Positions 10,174 to 21,266 of a stretch of 64,000 nt of DNA are shown piece after piece. Made by a program: the position numbers and the translations under genes. The stretch lies in assembly GCA_002077045.2 (NCBI GenBank), contig KZ111163.1, positions 371,880-435,879 of the forward strand, in the 5' to 3' direction. The DNA comes from Rachicladosporium sp. CCFEE 5018 (Eukaryota > Ascomycota > Dothideomycetes > Cladosporiales > Cladosporiaceae). The notes beneath the pieces were generated by a model that had not been told where the DNA came from, did not search any database, and saw only the letters and a list, made by a program, of their open reading frames with translations. Positions within the stretch are counted from its first letter, which is position 1. Every line of letters begins with the position of its first letter.

Positions 10174-13100
10174 ATGACCATGAAGTCTGTTGCGTTCTTT
10201 CCGGCGATTATTGCCAGTGTCTTGGGTCAGTCTGGCGTATCTTCTGGAGGTCAAGATACCGGGAACAGCACACGGAGCAACCCTCTGTCACTGACGTCGT
10301 CGACATCGTTTACGACCACGTCGCTCACCGGCTCACCGGACAGCTCCGCGAGATCGAGCACTCTCACCTCAGCTGCGCCTCCAAGTACTGCAAGTATTGC
10401 GTTAGTGGCTCCGGGACCCGAGCAGAATTCTACATCTTCCGTGCTAACGGCAAGCTCGACTTCCGCAACCGTGGTGTCCGGCCTGATGAATGGCTCATTC
10501 ACGGAATCCGCGCTATCGTCTCCTGAACGAACAGCCACGACAGGGATTTCCATAGCGTCAGACATCCCCCGAATCAACGAAACTGCGGTTGCCAGTCGAA
10601 ACACATCGGTCAGCTATGCAGCAGAGACCGTCCTCGCTGGAGGCACATATTCTCTCAATTCCACATCAACCTCTGCCAAAACAACAGCGACTGCCATTTC
10701 CGTTAGCCCTATCTTATCGCTCAATATGACATCGACCTCTGCGAATATGACAACGATCACCGCGTCCGCGGGCCTCCTCAAATCAGCCAATCAAACTGTT
10801 ACAACCCCGTCGAAAGGGACAGGCTTCATCTACGGCACGGGAAACAGCAGCGCGAATCTACCTGCGTCGACCGCTCCCGTGGTCTGGAATTCCACGATCG
10901 CAAACCCTACTGCTCTGAACAACTCGACATCTACGGCGACAAATAGTTCGGGCTTTGACTTTGCGTACTCGTGCGACTACTCCACGGCAAGCTGGGAATC
11001 TGCCTCTTTCTCGTGGTTTCGGTGGCATGCTGCATCATACATCGTCACGAACTCGCGATACGAAGTCGACACGTTGTATGGTACTGTGTTCGCGCCGACG
11101 ACAGCCACATCGTGCTTGGGTGCCGAACGCGTTTTGGGTGGGCAGGTGCTATCAGTGACTTCTGAAAGCGAGACTACCACCGACGTAACTTGGGAGATCA
11201 TGACATCCTCTGAGGCCACTCCCTTCCCCACGCCTAAGCCGTCCTGTTCAGTAGGGGTAGATGCCTGCTCGTCGCTGTGGAGTAGATACGACGGCAGCAT
11301 GAACGCGCTCACAACGTTATACGACGCAGCTGTCACTGCACTCCCCACGCCGCCTTCCTGTCAGGATCCTCGAGTCGATCCGTATTGTCAGACATGCACA
11401 ATCTCAGCGGCCGAAGTTCAAATGTACTACTGGCCCCTCGTTGTGATCGGCGACGAATGTGATCCAGATCGCCAATTCTTGACTCCCGCCCCATCCATCG
11501 TGGGACAACCAAACACTGCAGTGCTCGGTGGCTATACATTCACCTCGCCCACTGTCTATCTGTCATTTGACTACATCTACGCCCTTTCCGAGACAGAATG
11601 GTGCGGCCCTAGGGACATAGTGAGCACGATAATTGCCGTCCCTCCTGAAGAAGTGTCCACGGTGCGATTCTCGTACATCGAAGGTGGCGGGGACGTGGAA
11701 ACACTGGCAGCTGATGCCACTACATGGACTCAAACAGATCCTCGCCTCGGGCTCGGGACTTATACCATGAGCGGTTGGACCGAGACCATAACTATGCCAG
11801 CCGTACGATACTTGACAGCGACTTCTGCCTTTCCGGCCTCATTCGCCGACTTCATGGGCGCAGTCCCAGTCGATGCTTGGTTCGGCGAGGCAGAGGTCGC
11901 AGCTTGGGGCGGAGATGTCATCGTAGACGCGCTGTACTCACCGAACATCGCAGTCCCGTCAATGCTTCGCTCTCTGTATCCTGCCTGGGCCAATTGCGAA
12001 CTCTTTGTGAGTGGCGTGTGGGATCCGCCAATACCACTGCAGCCGGCTTCCTCTGTCGTTGGACCCAGCGGTGTCGCCTCGACGACATCTAGCAGCGAGG
12101 TGTCGATAGGCACCTCTGCGGAGCCGGCTAGTCAGCCTGGTGATCAGCGACCTTCCAGTACCAAGCTACCCCTTCTAGTATCAACGACCACAGCTGCCAG
12201 AGGTACGGAATCAGCTTCGACGCAGAAGGAGCCCGGGGCATCGGGAAGTGCTGACCGAGACACAAGAGGAGACACATCTACGGCGCGATCTTCCACTGGG
12301 ATCGTGTCTGTCTCAGTCATAGTGGAAATTACTAGCACCCGAGTGGCGGGACAGACAAGTCCAGATGTCGATGGCGGAGACCGGATAACCACGACCTCTC
12401 AGATCGCCAAGGACCCTCTATCGACGACTGCAAGAGGTTCGAGTCCAGCTGGAGAGTCGCAGTCTGTTCAAGACCCTAGCAACCCAAATAATGGTGTGTC
12501 AACAATTCGACAGTCCGCATTGCCCATCTCAACTACGGTCACCATCGAAGGAACACCGATTGCTGTTGTGTCATCGGGCACGGTAGTCGTAGTAGGTTCG
12601 CAAACCGTGACAAGTGGTGCGCCTCCCGTCACAGTCAATGGCCAGGAATACTCTTTAGGATTGAGTGGACTGGTCATCGGCACTACTTCAACTCTTCTGC
12701 CAGTTGATGCGCCTTCACCGACTATTACCGCCGCGACCGCTCTTGTAGGCGGTTCTTCCGTGGTCGCTGTAGTGCAGGACAGCTTTGCAGTGGTCGGTGG
12801 TCAGAACTTGGTCCAAGGTGGTAGTGCTGTCACAGTCGCTAGCCAATTGGTTTCATTTGGCTCGAGTGGACTTATCGTTGGAGGGACCTCAACGATCTTC
12901 ACAGTAGCAATTCCGTCTGCGGCTGCGTCTCGCACAGCCGTGATTGGAGGCTCGAGCGTGGGAGCTGTTGTTCAAGGCAGCATCGCCGTCGTCGGCGGCA
13001 ATACCCTGACGCTGGGAGGCAGCCCTGCCACTATCGCCGGCCAAGAAGTCACGTTCGCCTCGAATGGCGTGATAGTCGCAGAGTCGTCGACACTCCTCCC

Positions 13101-14592
13101 CGCCACTTCGAAGAGCACCGAAGTCGCCCAGCCTGGCCAAGTCATCAGTATCGATGGCATTGCTGTGTCCATCGTCCCAGTGAACGGTGGCATATTGATC
13201 TCGGACGGGGTCACGACGGCCACGGTCAACCCTGGTAGTACCGTGACGGTGCAAGGGCATACCATAGAGCTCAATGAAGGGGGCAACTCCATCACCATAG
13301 ACGGCAGTCAGACCGTGTCGCTAGATGCTGGGAACCGAGCCACGGGCAATATCGTATCGATCGGAGGGACGCCGATATCCATATCGCGGGCTGATGGTGC
13401 AGTCCAGCTCACATCTGCAGGAAAGATCATCACATTAGCTCCCGGTGAGACAGCCATATTCGCCGGCCACCTGGTCAGTGTAGCACCCGACGGCCAGAGC
13501 GTGACATTTGATGCTGCACGCACTGTCAGTGTTGACGCTGCATTCGGTGCCGCACCGACAGTGGCGAAAGTGGTGCTTCTGGACGGCTCGCCAGTTGCAC
13601 TCACGCGCACTGCTATTGGACTGACGATTTCCGACGGCCGAACGTCTGTGCAGGTCGCCTCCGGCCAGACTGTACAATTCAATGGCCACACCATAGCCGC
13701 AAGTGCTGATGGGACGAGTGTTGTCATCGATGGTACGCGCGCGGTTGCACTTGACGCTGTGCCCGCGCCATCAACATCGCCTGATGCAGTCTTCATGCTG
13801 GGCAATACGCCGATCTTCATCGTACTTATCGGCGACTCAGTAGTACTCTCGGATGGATTCACTGCCATTCTGCTCACTGTAGGCGCTACTATCACCTACA
13901 ACGGCCACACCGTGACGCTGGCCAACGATACACAGAGACTGACAGTCGACGGCACGCAGATTGTGTCCCTGAGCGCCGTCTCGATAGCTCAGTTAGCTAT
14001 GACTGCCAGTGACGGTCATGTATGGAGCGCAATACAATACGGCGACGCGATACTCCTAACAAATGGCACTGCGTCCATGATCCTCAAGCCCGGCCAGCAA
14101 GTCTCACTTGACAACTCCGCCCTCAGCAATGTCGCGGCGAAAGCGCCCTACACTACCCTCGCCACCCTCTCAGTCAGACCAAATGCAGCCCTAATCACGG
14201 CGCCCGCGTCTCTCGGCGGCGCAGTCTTCACCGCAACATTCGGGACAAATGGTGCGATCCTGCTGATCGACGGAACTCATACGGTCACTCTCCAACCTGG
14301 TCAAGTCGCCACTATCGATGGCGTGGCTGTGAGCGCTGCGAGTGACGGGTCTTTTGTTGTGGTAGATGGGACGAGGACTGTGTACCAAACAGCAGGGTCT
14401 TCGACGACGAGCAATGGCCTCTCGCCCAACAGCGCACTCGCGACGCCGGATGCGAGTGCACCAGACGGCGGACATCAAGCCGTAGCAAGTGATCCGGCCG
14501 AAGCAGGAGCTAATAAGGAGACAATCACTCATGGACACATCGGAGGATTGTTGGCGCTTATCATCTCTATATTTACCTGGAGCTGCTGCTAG
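10174..14592 (+). CDS. Large secreted Ser/Thr-rich repeat protein with GPI-type C-terminus
   Basis: A single exon encodes 1472 aa. The start ATG is followed by MTMKSVAFFPAIIASVLGQS, a signal peptide of about 20 residues. Residues 25-260 are extremely Ser/Thr-rich with many N-glycosylation sequons. Residues about 262-620 form a cysteine-containing globular region (around FDFAYSCDYSTASW, and VDPYCQTCTISAAEVQMYYW). A second Ser/Thr-rich stalk covers 630-780. Residues 785-980 hold three copies of a glycine/valine-rich repeat (VVVVGSQTVTSGAPPVTV type), and 988-1413 hold about six copies of a different one (core LISDG....V.PG..V...GH.I). The tail (GHIGGLLALIISIFTWSCC) resembles a GPI-attachment signal. 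Together this suggests a wall- or membrane-anchored adhesin-like surface protein, probably with a beta-helical repeat stalk. No enzyme motif is seen; the role is inference. It is the largest secreted product of the window. Confidence 0.85.
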   Translation: MTMKSVAFFPAIIASVLGQSGVSSGGQDTGNSTRSNPLSLTSSTSFTTTSLTGSPDSSARSSTLTSAAPPSTASIALVAPGPEQNSTSSVLTASSTSATVVSGLMNGSFTESALSSPERTATTGISIASDIPRINETAVASRNTSVSYAAETVLAGGTYSLNSTSTSAKTTATAISVSPILSLNMTSTSANMTTITASAGLLKSANQTVTTPSKGTGFIYGTGNSSANLPASTAPVVWNSTIANPTALNNSTSTATNSSGFDFAYSCDYSTASWESASFSWFRWHAASYIVTNSRYEVDTLYGTVFAPTTATSCLGAERVLGGQVLSVTSESETTTDVTWEIMTSSEATPFPTPKPSCSVGVDACSSLWSRYDGSMNALTTLYDAAVTALPTPPSCQDPRVDPYCQTCTISAAEVQMYYWPLVVIGDECDPDRQFLTPAPSIVGQPNTAVLGGYTFTSPTVYLSFDYIYALSETEWCGPRDIVSTIIAVPPEEVSTVRFSYIEGGGDVETLAADATTWTQTDPRLGLGTYTMSGWTETITMPAVRYLTATSAFPASFADFMGAVPVDAWFGEAEVAAWGGDVIVDALYSPNIAVPSMLRSLYPAWANCELFVSGVWDPPIPLQPASSVVGPSGVASTTSSSEVSIGTSAEPASQPGDQRPSSTKLPLLVSTTTAARGTESASTQKEPGASGSADRDTRGDTSTARSSTGIVSVSVIVEITSTRVAGQTSPDVDGGDRITTTSQIAKDPLSTTARGSSPAGESQSVQDPSNPNNGVSTIRQSALPISTTVTIEGTPIAVVSSGTVVVVGSQTVTSGAPPVTVNGQEYSLGLSGLVIGTTSTLLPVDAPSPTITAATALVGGSSVVAVVQDSFAVVGGQNLVQGGSAVTVASQLVSFGSSGLIVGGTSTIFTVAIPSAAASRTAVIGGSSVGAVVQGSIAVVGGNTLTLGGSPATIAGQEVTFASNGVIVAESSTLLPATSKSTEVAQPGQVISIDGIAVSIVPVNGGILISDGVTTATVNPGSTVTVQGHTIELNEGGNSITIDGSQTVSLDAGNRATGNIVSIGGTPISISRADGAVQLTSAGKIITLAPGETAIFAGHLVSVAPDGQSVTFDAARTVSVDAAFGAAPTVAKVVLLDGSPVALTRTAIGLTISDGRTSVQVASGQTVQFNGHTIAASADGTSVVIDGTRAVALDAVPAPSTSPDAVFMLGNTPIFIVLIGDSVVLSDGFTAILLTVGATITYNGHTVTLANDTQRLTVDGTQIVSLSAVSIAQLAMTASDGHVWSAIQYGDAILLTNGTASMILKPGQQVSLDNSALSNVAAKAPYTTLATLSVRPNAALITAPASLGGAVFTATFGTNGAILLIDGTHTVTLQPGQVATIDGVAVSAASDGSFVVVDGTRTVYQTAGSSTTSNGLSPNSALATPDASAPDGGHQAVASDPAEAGANKETITHGHIGGLLALIISIFTWSCC
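12530..14390 (+). repeat. Two families of tandem protein repeats inside the surface-protein gene
   Basis: Family A covers about 12530-13110, three units of about 65 codons. Each runs through an IGG/IEG start, a VAVVQ..FAVVGGQ segment, GG..VTVA.Q, and a FGSSGLIVGGTST end. Family B covers about 13135-14390, about six units of about 67-70 codons: V.SI.GTPI, LSDG, V.PG.TV...GHT.....G..V.IDG...VSLDA. The last two B units are eroded. DNA similarity between units is low, so the array is old and has not been homogenised recently. Confidence 0.75.
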
Positions 14593-14641
14593 CAGACTCC
14601 AGGCGAGGAATGTAGCATAGACGTCGAGAATCCCTTTCCAT

Positions 14642-16237
14642 CTACACCTTCTCCCCCTTCCCCTCAACCTCCCGGTGCTCAGCCATTTCCACCTCCTTCC
14701 CCGTCCCCTCGCCCCCGATATAAACCTCCTCTCCATCCCCAAACATAGCCGCCACCTCCTCCAACGGCACGCCCCACGTATCCGGGAACGTGAAGAAAAT
14801 CACCCCCGCCATAATACTCCCCGGAATAATAAAACAGAGATAGAATTTCCAGGTGATGTTCTGGAAGGCTATGGGCGCGGACTGCAGCCAGATGATGTTC
14901 ATGAGGCAGATGCCCGCGACGCCTATGTTCATGCCTTTTGCGCGGATGTGCGTGGGGAAGAGCTCGCCTATGTAGGCGAATTGCAGGCCGTCGAGGGCGA
15001 TTTCGTAGAAGATGACGTACTGTGAGGCGTGTTAGATGAGTTTGGATTGATAAAGTTTGCTGCTACTCACGACGTAGAACATTGCCACCGCGGCGCTTAG
15101 AGCGGCTTTGTTGGTGCCGCCGACGTAGGTGGCCACTAGAGCGCACTCGACGATCAGGCAGACCATGCAGCCCATCAGCCCGGCTCCGATGAGCTTAGGT
15201 CGGGGCAAGCGGTCGACGACAAACAGCGATAGGACACCGCAACCGAATGCAAGCGTTAGCCAGCCACCGAGGAGGATGAGCTGCTTTTCGGGGCTATAGC
15301 CGAGACCGGCGTAAAGTGTGGCGCCGTAGTTGTTGATCACCAAGATACCGGACATCTGCACACCGCAGGTCGTTCCTAAGCAGAGAAGGGTTCGTTTGCG
15401 GTAGGAAGGTTTCTTGAGCATGGCCCAGTAGCTGCAGGGCAGCGTGCGGTCGATCTGCATCTGCGCAGAGATCTGAGCGAGCTCGGATTCGGCTTCCTCG
15501 CGGGTGTGTAGGCGGAGGAGGTTTGAGGCTGCCTCTTCGTGTTTATCGTGCATGAGGAGGAAGCGAGGAGATTCGGGCATGAATGGGAGGAGACATAGAA
15601 GGATCAGTGGCGGAAGGCATTGGAAGGCTGGAAGCGGTCAGAAGTCTACTCGAGCATTGTAGGGAAAAGCAAGAGACTTACCCATCGGTGCCCGCCATGC
15701 CGCAGCTGTGTGTAGATAGAAGAAGCCGTTGCCAATCCAGGCTGCAACCATGTAGCCGAAGAGAAGCGCTGCGCCGTGTATGTCGACTAGCATGCCGCGG
15801 TTCCTGGGAGGCGTCACTTCATTCATCCAGATTGGAACAGCGGATAGGATCATGAACGCTCCAGCTCCGTTGAAGAACCGGAACGCGATGAACATCCCCA
15901 CGTTCACGCTTCCCGCCAAAAGCGCTCCACTAATCAGCACAACCAAGGCGCTCACACCGATCGCAGCCTTCCGTCCCCACTTGTCGGCAAAGTAGGAGAC
16001 TGTGAATACGCCTAGGAAGCCGCCGACTTGATACATGCCGTTCATGGTGGAGATCAGAGACGTAGCGTCCGCACGGGTATCGAGAGCGAAGTAGGTAAGG
16101 AAGCTTGGCTGCCCGAGAGTCGTGCCTATGATGCTGGCGCTGTAACCATAGGTCATGGAGCCGAATGACATGGCGATCACCATGAAAAGGTTGAAGTAGT
16201 TGAACTGGCGAGCGCCATGGGTATCCTTGCGCACCAT
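14642..16237 (-). CDS. MFS sugar transporter (sugar porter family), second copy type
   Basis: Read on the minus strand, three exons: 16237-15682, 15627-15071 and 15019-14642. Introns of 54 and 51 bp (GTAAGT, GTGAGT) preserve the frame and give 496 aa. Motifs are NYFNLFMVIAMSFGSMTYGYSASIIGT in helix 1 (shown as short blocks FGSMTYGYSASIIGT), DKWGRKAAIG in loop 2-3, FRFFNGAGAFMILSAVPIW, MPESPRFLLMHDKHEEA (the PESPR motif), GTTCGVQMSG in helix 7, and a final FTFPDTWGVPLEEVAAMFGD. This is a plasma-membrane sugar or polyol permease of a subfamily different from the transporter at 1.6-3.3 kb. The frame is open upstream to 16261 without an ATG, so I chose the ATG at 16237; a small 5' exon (ATG near 16340) is possible but I could not make its phase fit. 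Confidence 0.9.
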
Positions 16238-17250
16238 CACTACGGTCGTGAGGAAGTTCACTGTACGTCGGGTACGAAAAATTAATCGGAGAGCGACAGT
16301 GAGATGCAGACTTACACGGGAGATGTGGTAGATGCGATGCTCATACTTATAGCCACCATGTCAGTTCTCATCACTGTGCTCTGGTCTCTGTCGTTTCTGC
16401 AGCGTGTTCGACGCGTGCTGCAGCGGGCAACATGGCTACCCGAGGTTAGCCAGCTGCACCGCAATCTCAATATGACTGAAGGGCATGACATGAAGTGCAA
16501 TGGCATGCGATGCCTGCAAGCACAGTGATGAACTTTGTTCCCGCCAATGGCTCACCGTCAGGCGCGATAGCAGACGAGTCAGCGTGGTCAAGTGCCGGAT
16601 GTCTGTTTCCAGTCGGAGTCTTGGTCCGCATAGTGTACTCAAGCTTGCCATGCCACGGACTGCGCTGTATTACAGCAATGGGCGCATCAACATACTGTCC
16701 CCTCAGCCCTGCTGCCTGCATCTCGTGCATCGTAGCACACTCAGCCCAGTAGTCGTATACGTCGCGTGGCAATGCAGCTTTCCGTCTTGAATCGCCAGAT
16801 GCAGACAGGAGCAAGCTAGCGAGTGAATCCCATGTCCATGGAGAGGTCTAACAGTCGCACGGGAGACGAACATAACCTTCTGCTAAAGTGGCGCCTTACA
16901 TCGGCTTGCGCGTCGTCGTCGTGGCAAAGATGAGGTCTGAAGTGAGAGAAGAGTTAAACTCTTCCGCGCCTTCCCTCGTGGCGCAGTAGGAAAGCTTGGC
17001 ATCCAAAGTGACCTCACAGGTGAGCGCATGGAGCTGATTCCTATGTTAGGGAATACTTCTCTCTCCTCTACACCCTTGGCTATACCCTGAAATTGCTACT
17101 GTCTTGTCTTGCTGGCGTTCACTGTTGCTACACGGAGGATTGACTGAGCGCGTTGACTGGGGAAAGTGATTAGGCACTGGCTGGTCCGAGCTGGCGCAAG
17201 TGAAACGGCGAGCTCAAGGATAGGCCAAAAGCCGTAGGAGAATCGCAAAC
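16238..17250. other. Intergenic with divergent promoters
   Basis: 1.0 kb between the sugar transporter start and the first codon of class I myosin. Several 60-115 codon frames overlap here on both strands around 16300-16810, without motifs or consistent splice sites. No gene is supported. Confidence 0.55.
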
Positions 17251-20200
17251 ATGGTGAGAATGCATGGCAGCCCAGAGTAGACGATCATACTGATGAGTTT
17301 GTAAGGCTGTCACCAAACGCGCCGGCCGCAAGAAGGACGGACCTCAACCCGTGGCTCAATCTAATACATCAGGCGCACCCGCGATCCGGAAAGCTGCCTA
17401 CGAGACCAGCAAGAAGAAGGAAGTCGGAGTCTCAGATCTGACCCTCATCTCGAAGATCAGCAACGAGGCCATCAACGACAACCTGAAAATCCGCTTCCAG
17501 AATGGCGAGATCTACACCTACATCGGCCACGTGCTGGTCTCGGTCAATCCCTTCCGGGACTTGGGGATCTACACAGATGCAGTACTGCACAGCTATCAGG
17601 GAAAGAACAGATTGGAGGCACCGCCGCACGTATTCGCGATTGCGGAAGCGTCGTACTATAACATGAAGGCATACAAGGAGAATCAATGTGTGATCATCTC
17701 CGGAGAATCTGGCGCAGGGAAGACCGAGGCTGCGAAACGCATTATGCAATACATTGCTAGTGTGTCTGGGGGCAGCAATAGCTCGATCCAGGAGATCAAG
17801 GACATGGTACTGGCTACCAATCCTTTGCTGGAGTCCTTCGGGAATGCGAAGACGTTGCGAAACAACAACAGTTCACGATTCGGCAAATACCTTGAAATTC
17901 AATTCAACGATCAGGGTGAGCCGGTGGGTGCGAACATCAATAACTACCTGCTTGAGAAGAGCAGGGTGGTCGGACAGGTCAAAGAGGAGAGGGACTTTCA
18001 CATTTTCTACCAGTTCACAAAAGCTGCGAGCGAGACATATCGATCGACCTATGGGGTGCAACAACCGAATACTTATGCCTATCTGAGCAAAAGCAAATGC
18101 TACGATGTGAACGGGATTGACGATAAGGCAGACTTCAAGGACACGCTGAACGCGATGAAGGTCATTGGGATGTCCCAGCAGGAGATCGATGAAGTCTTTC
18201 GGATGCTAGCTGCTGTTCTCTGGATTGGAAACGTGTCGTTCCGGGAGAATGACGAGGGCAATGCAGAGATCGTCGATCAAAGCGTAGTCGATTTCGTGGC
18301 ATACTTGCTGGAGGTCGACTCGTCACACGTGAACAAAGCCATGAGTACACGAACGATCGAGACTGCACGAGGAGGGCGCAGAGGGTCGACGTATGATGTG
18401 CCGATGAACATTGCGCAGGCTTCTTCAGTGCGGGATGCGCTCAGCATGGCGATCTACACGAATATGTTCGACTGGATCGTGCAGCGCATCAATGCATCGT
18501 TGAAAGCACGAAGTGCGATCAGCCACTCGATTGGTATATTGGACATCTACGGCTTCGAGATCTTCGAGAAGAATTCGTTTGAGCAGCTATGCATCAACTA
18601 CGTCAACGAGAAGCTCCAACAGATCTTCATCCAGCTCACATTGAAGACCGAGCAGGAGGAGTACGCACGCGAGCAGATCCAATGGACGCCAATCAAGTAC
18701 TTCGACAACAAGGTCGTGTGCGAGCTGATCGAGGAGAAGCGACCACCGGGCGTGTTCGCAGCGCTCAATGACGCTTGCGCGACAGCTCACGCGGACCCTG
18801 CAGCAGCCGATGGCACCTTCGTCCAACGACTGAACGCACTCAGCTCAAACCCGAACTTTGCGCCTCGACAAGGCCAGTTCGTCATCAAGCATTACGCCGG
18901 TGATGTGAACTACGAAGTCGCAGGCATGACGGACAAGAACAAAGATCAGCTGCTGAAAGATCTACTCAACCTTGTCGGAGAAAGTGGGAACGCATTCGTG
19001 CAAACTATCTTCCCCGACCGCATAGACCAAGACAACAAAAGGAGACCACCAACGGCAGGCGACAAGATCAAGGCGAGCGCAAATGATCTGGTGGCCACGT
19101 TGATGAAATGTACGCCCAGCTACATCCGCACGATCAAGCCCAATGAGAACAAAAGCCCGACAGAATACAACGATGGCAATGTGATGCATCAAATCAAGTA
19201 TCTCGGTCTGCAAGAGAACGTCCGAATTCGAAGAGCAGGCTTCGCGTATCGACAGACGTTCGAGAAGTTTGTGGAGCGCTTTTACTTGCTAAGTCCGAAG
19301 TGTAGCTACGCTGGCGAGTACACTTGGACAGGCGACGCGAAGAGCGGCGTGAAGCAGATTTTGAAGGACACTTCGATACCAGCAGAAGAGTGGCAAATGG
19401 GCATGTCTAAGGCGTTCATTAAGACTCCTGAAACGCTGTTTGCACTCGAGACGATGCGAGATAAGTACTGGCACAACATGGCTATTCGCATACAACGCGC
19501 GTGGCGGAATTATCTGCGATATAGGATCGAGTGCGCGACCCGGATACAGCGCTTCTGGCGGAAGAAGAGCGGCGGGGAGCCAAATTTGAAGCTGCGGGAT
19601 CAAGGTCACAAAGTGCTTGGTGGCCGCAAGGAACGGCGAAGATACTCACTCGTAGGCTATCGACGATTCCTCGGCGACTACCTTGGTATCGATAACAAAG
19701 GCGGCTCCGGCGAAGTGCTTCGACGAGCTGCCAACATCGGTCCCAGCGAGATAACCCGCTTCTCCTGCCGGTGCGAACTCCTGGTCTCCAAGCTCGGCCG
19801 ATCAAGTAAACCAGAAGCTCGCATGCTCGTCTTGACAGAGTCCAACATCTACATCATCAAGCAAGCTCTGATCAGTGGCCAGGTCCAGATCTCCGCTGAA
19901 CGCACTATATCTGTCCGTTCAATCAAGTTCATCAGCGCCAGTAACCTCAAAGACGACTGGTTCTCGATCGGTGCTGGGAGTTCGCAAGAGCCAGACCCGC
20001 TGATCAACTGCGTCTTCAAGACTGAGTTCTTCACGCAGTTCAACGTCCTCACGCGTGGTGCCATACCCCTACAAATCGGCGATGCGATCCAATATAATAA
20101 GAAGCCTAGCAAGCCCGCGGCGGTCAAAGCAGTGAAGGACCCGAACGTTCGGCGGGATGACTTGTACAAATCCGGACAGATCCACACTGGACCTGGCGAG

Positions 20201-21147
20201 CCGCCGAACTCGGTCAGCAGAGCCACACCCAAAGGCAAGCCCGTGGCAGCCAAGCCCGTCAAAGCTGGCGGTCTGCTCAAGAAGAGCACAGGCGGCAAGC
20301 TCAGTCAGCAAGCTGCCGCCGCCAATCGACGACCTGTCCCTGCGTCCCAGCCGTTGCCAGGTAGAGGCTATGTGGAGCCGCCTAAGCCACAAGCAGAGCG
20401 AATCATGCCACAAGCTGTGCCGCAGCCCGTCACCAGGTCGGAGAGGGTGGTTCCTGTGCCCATGCCTCAGCCTGTGTCACAACTGACAAATGGCTATGGC
20501 GCGGCACATGCGAGGAATGCGTCTACTGAGTCGAATGACTCCATACGAGCGCCACCGCCGCCGCCTCCGCCTGTGGCTCCTGCAGCGCCGAAGGATTCGC
20601 AGTATAAAGCCATGTATGACTTTGCTGGGCAGACGAGCGGGGAACTAAGCTTGAGGAAGGATGAGGTGATCTTGATCACGCAGAAAGAGAGTAACGGTGC
20701 GTACCTCCATCCTTTCGTCCCCCAACATACGCTGACATTTGTGCGATAGGCTGGTGGCTGGCCAAACGTCTCGACCACAGCGCCTCCGGGTGGACCCCCG
20801 CAGCCTATCTCGAAGAAGTCAAGACCGCGCCTCCACCTCCCCCTCCTCCACCCACCATCTCCCGCCCTCCACCGCCTCCCGCCCCTGCAGCAACGACGTC
20901 TCGAGCCAACGGCACATCCGCGAAACCCGGCCCGCCTGCTCCTCCTGCTAAGCGACCAGCAGGTCGCAAGCCGGCGCCTGCGACGCCGAGGGATAGCGGG
21001 TATAGTAATGGTGGATTGCAGGCTAGTGGAGGGGAGAGTGGCGGGAATAGTGGGAGGGTCACTCCGAATGGCGGTGGGGCTGGATTGGCGGGAGGACTGG
21101 CGGAAGCTTTGAGAGCTAGGCAGAAGGCGTTGAGGGGGGACGATTGA
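17251..21147 (+). CDS. myoA: Class I myosin (Myo1/MyoA), endocytic actin motor
   Basis: Three exons: 17251-17253 (the ATG alone), 17306-20696 and 20750-21147, giving 1263 aa. The motor head covers about residues 50-720, with the P-loop GESGAGKT at 134-141, NNNSSRFGKY (switch I) and LDIYGFEIFEKNSFEQ (switch II and relay). The TEDS-rule residue is serine, about Ser362 in GGRRGSTYDVPMN, the PAK/Cla4-type phosphosite expected for fungal class I myosins. Two IQ motifs follow (IRIQRAWRNYLRYR and ATRIQRFWRKK, about 727-760), then a TH1 lipid-binding domain at about 790-960, a proline/alanine-rich TH2, an SH3 domain at about 1095-1155 (KAMYDFAGQTSGELSLRKDE, continuing after the intron with GWWLAKR), and a polyproline stretch. 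The C-terminal acidic tip is reduced to RGDD. The motor drives actin patch assembly and endocytosis at hyphal tips (family knowledge). Confidence 0.95.
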
Positions 21148-21266
21148 GAGAAGGCCACAAACATAGGATGTTGAATGAATTACGAGAACGCATCTTGTGT
21201 CACGTTGAGCACTTTGCGATTGAACGACTATGTGTCGTCGAACAGAGACCATATCAGTGCAGCATG

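Noticed and set aside
13308..13895. Long minus-strand frames opposite the surface-protein repeats
   Set aside because: They mirror the repeat codons of the sense gene and contain no independent motif.
20494..21252. 252-codon Arg/Ser/Gly-rich minus-strand frame opposite the myosin tail
   Set aside because: It is the shadow of the polyproline-coding sequence of the myosin; composition alone explains the long frame.
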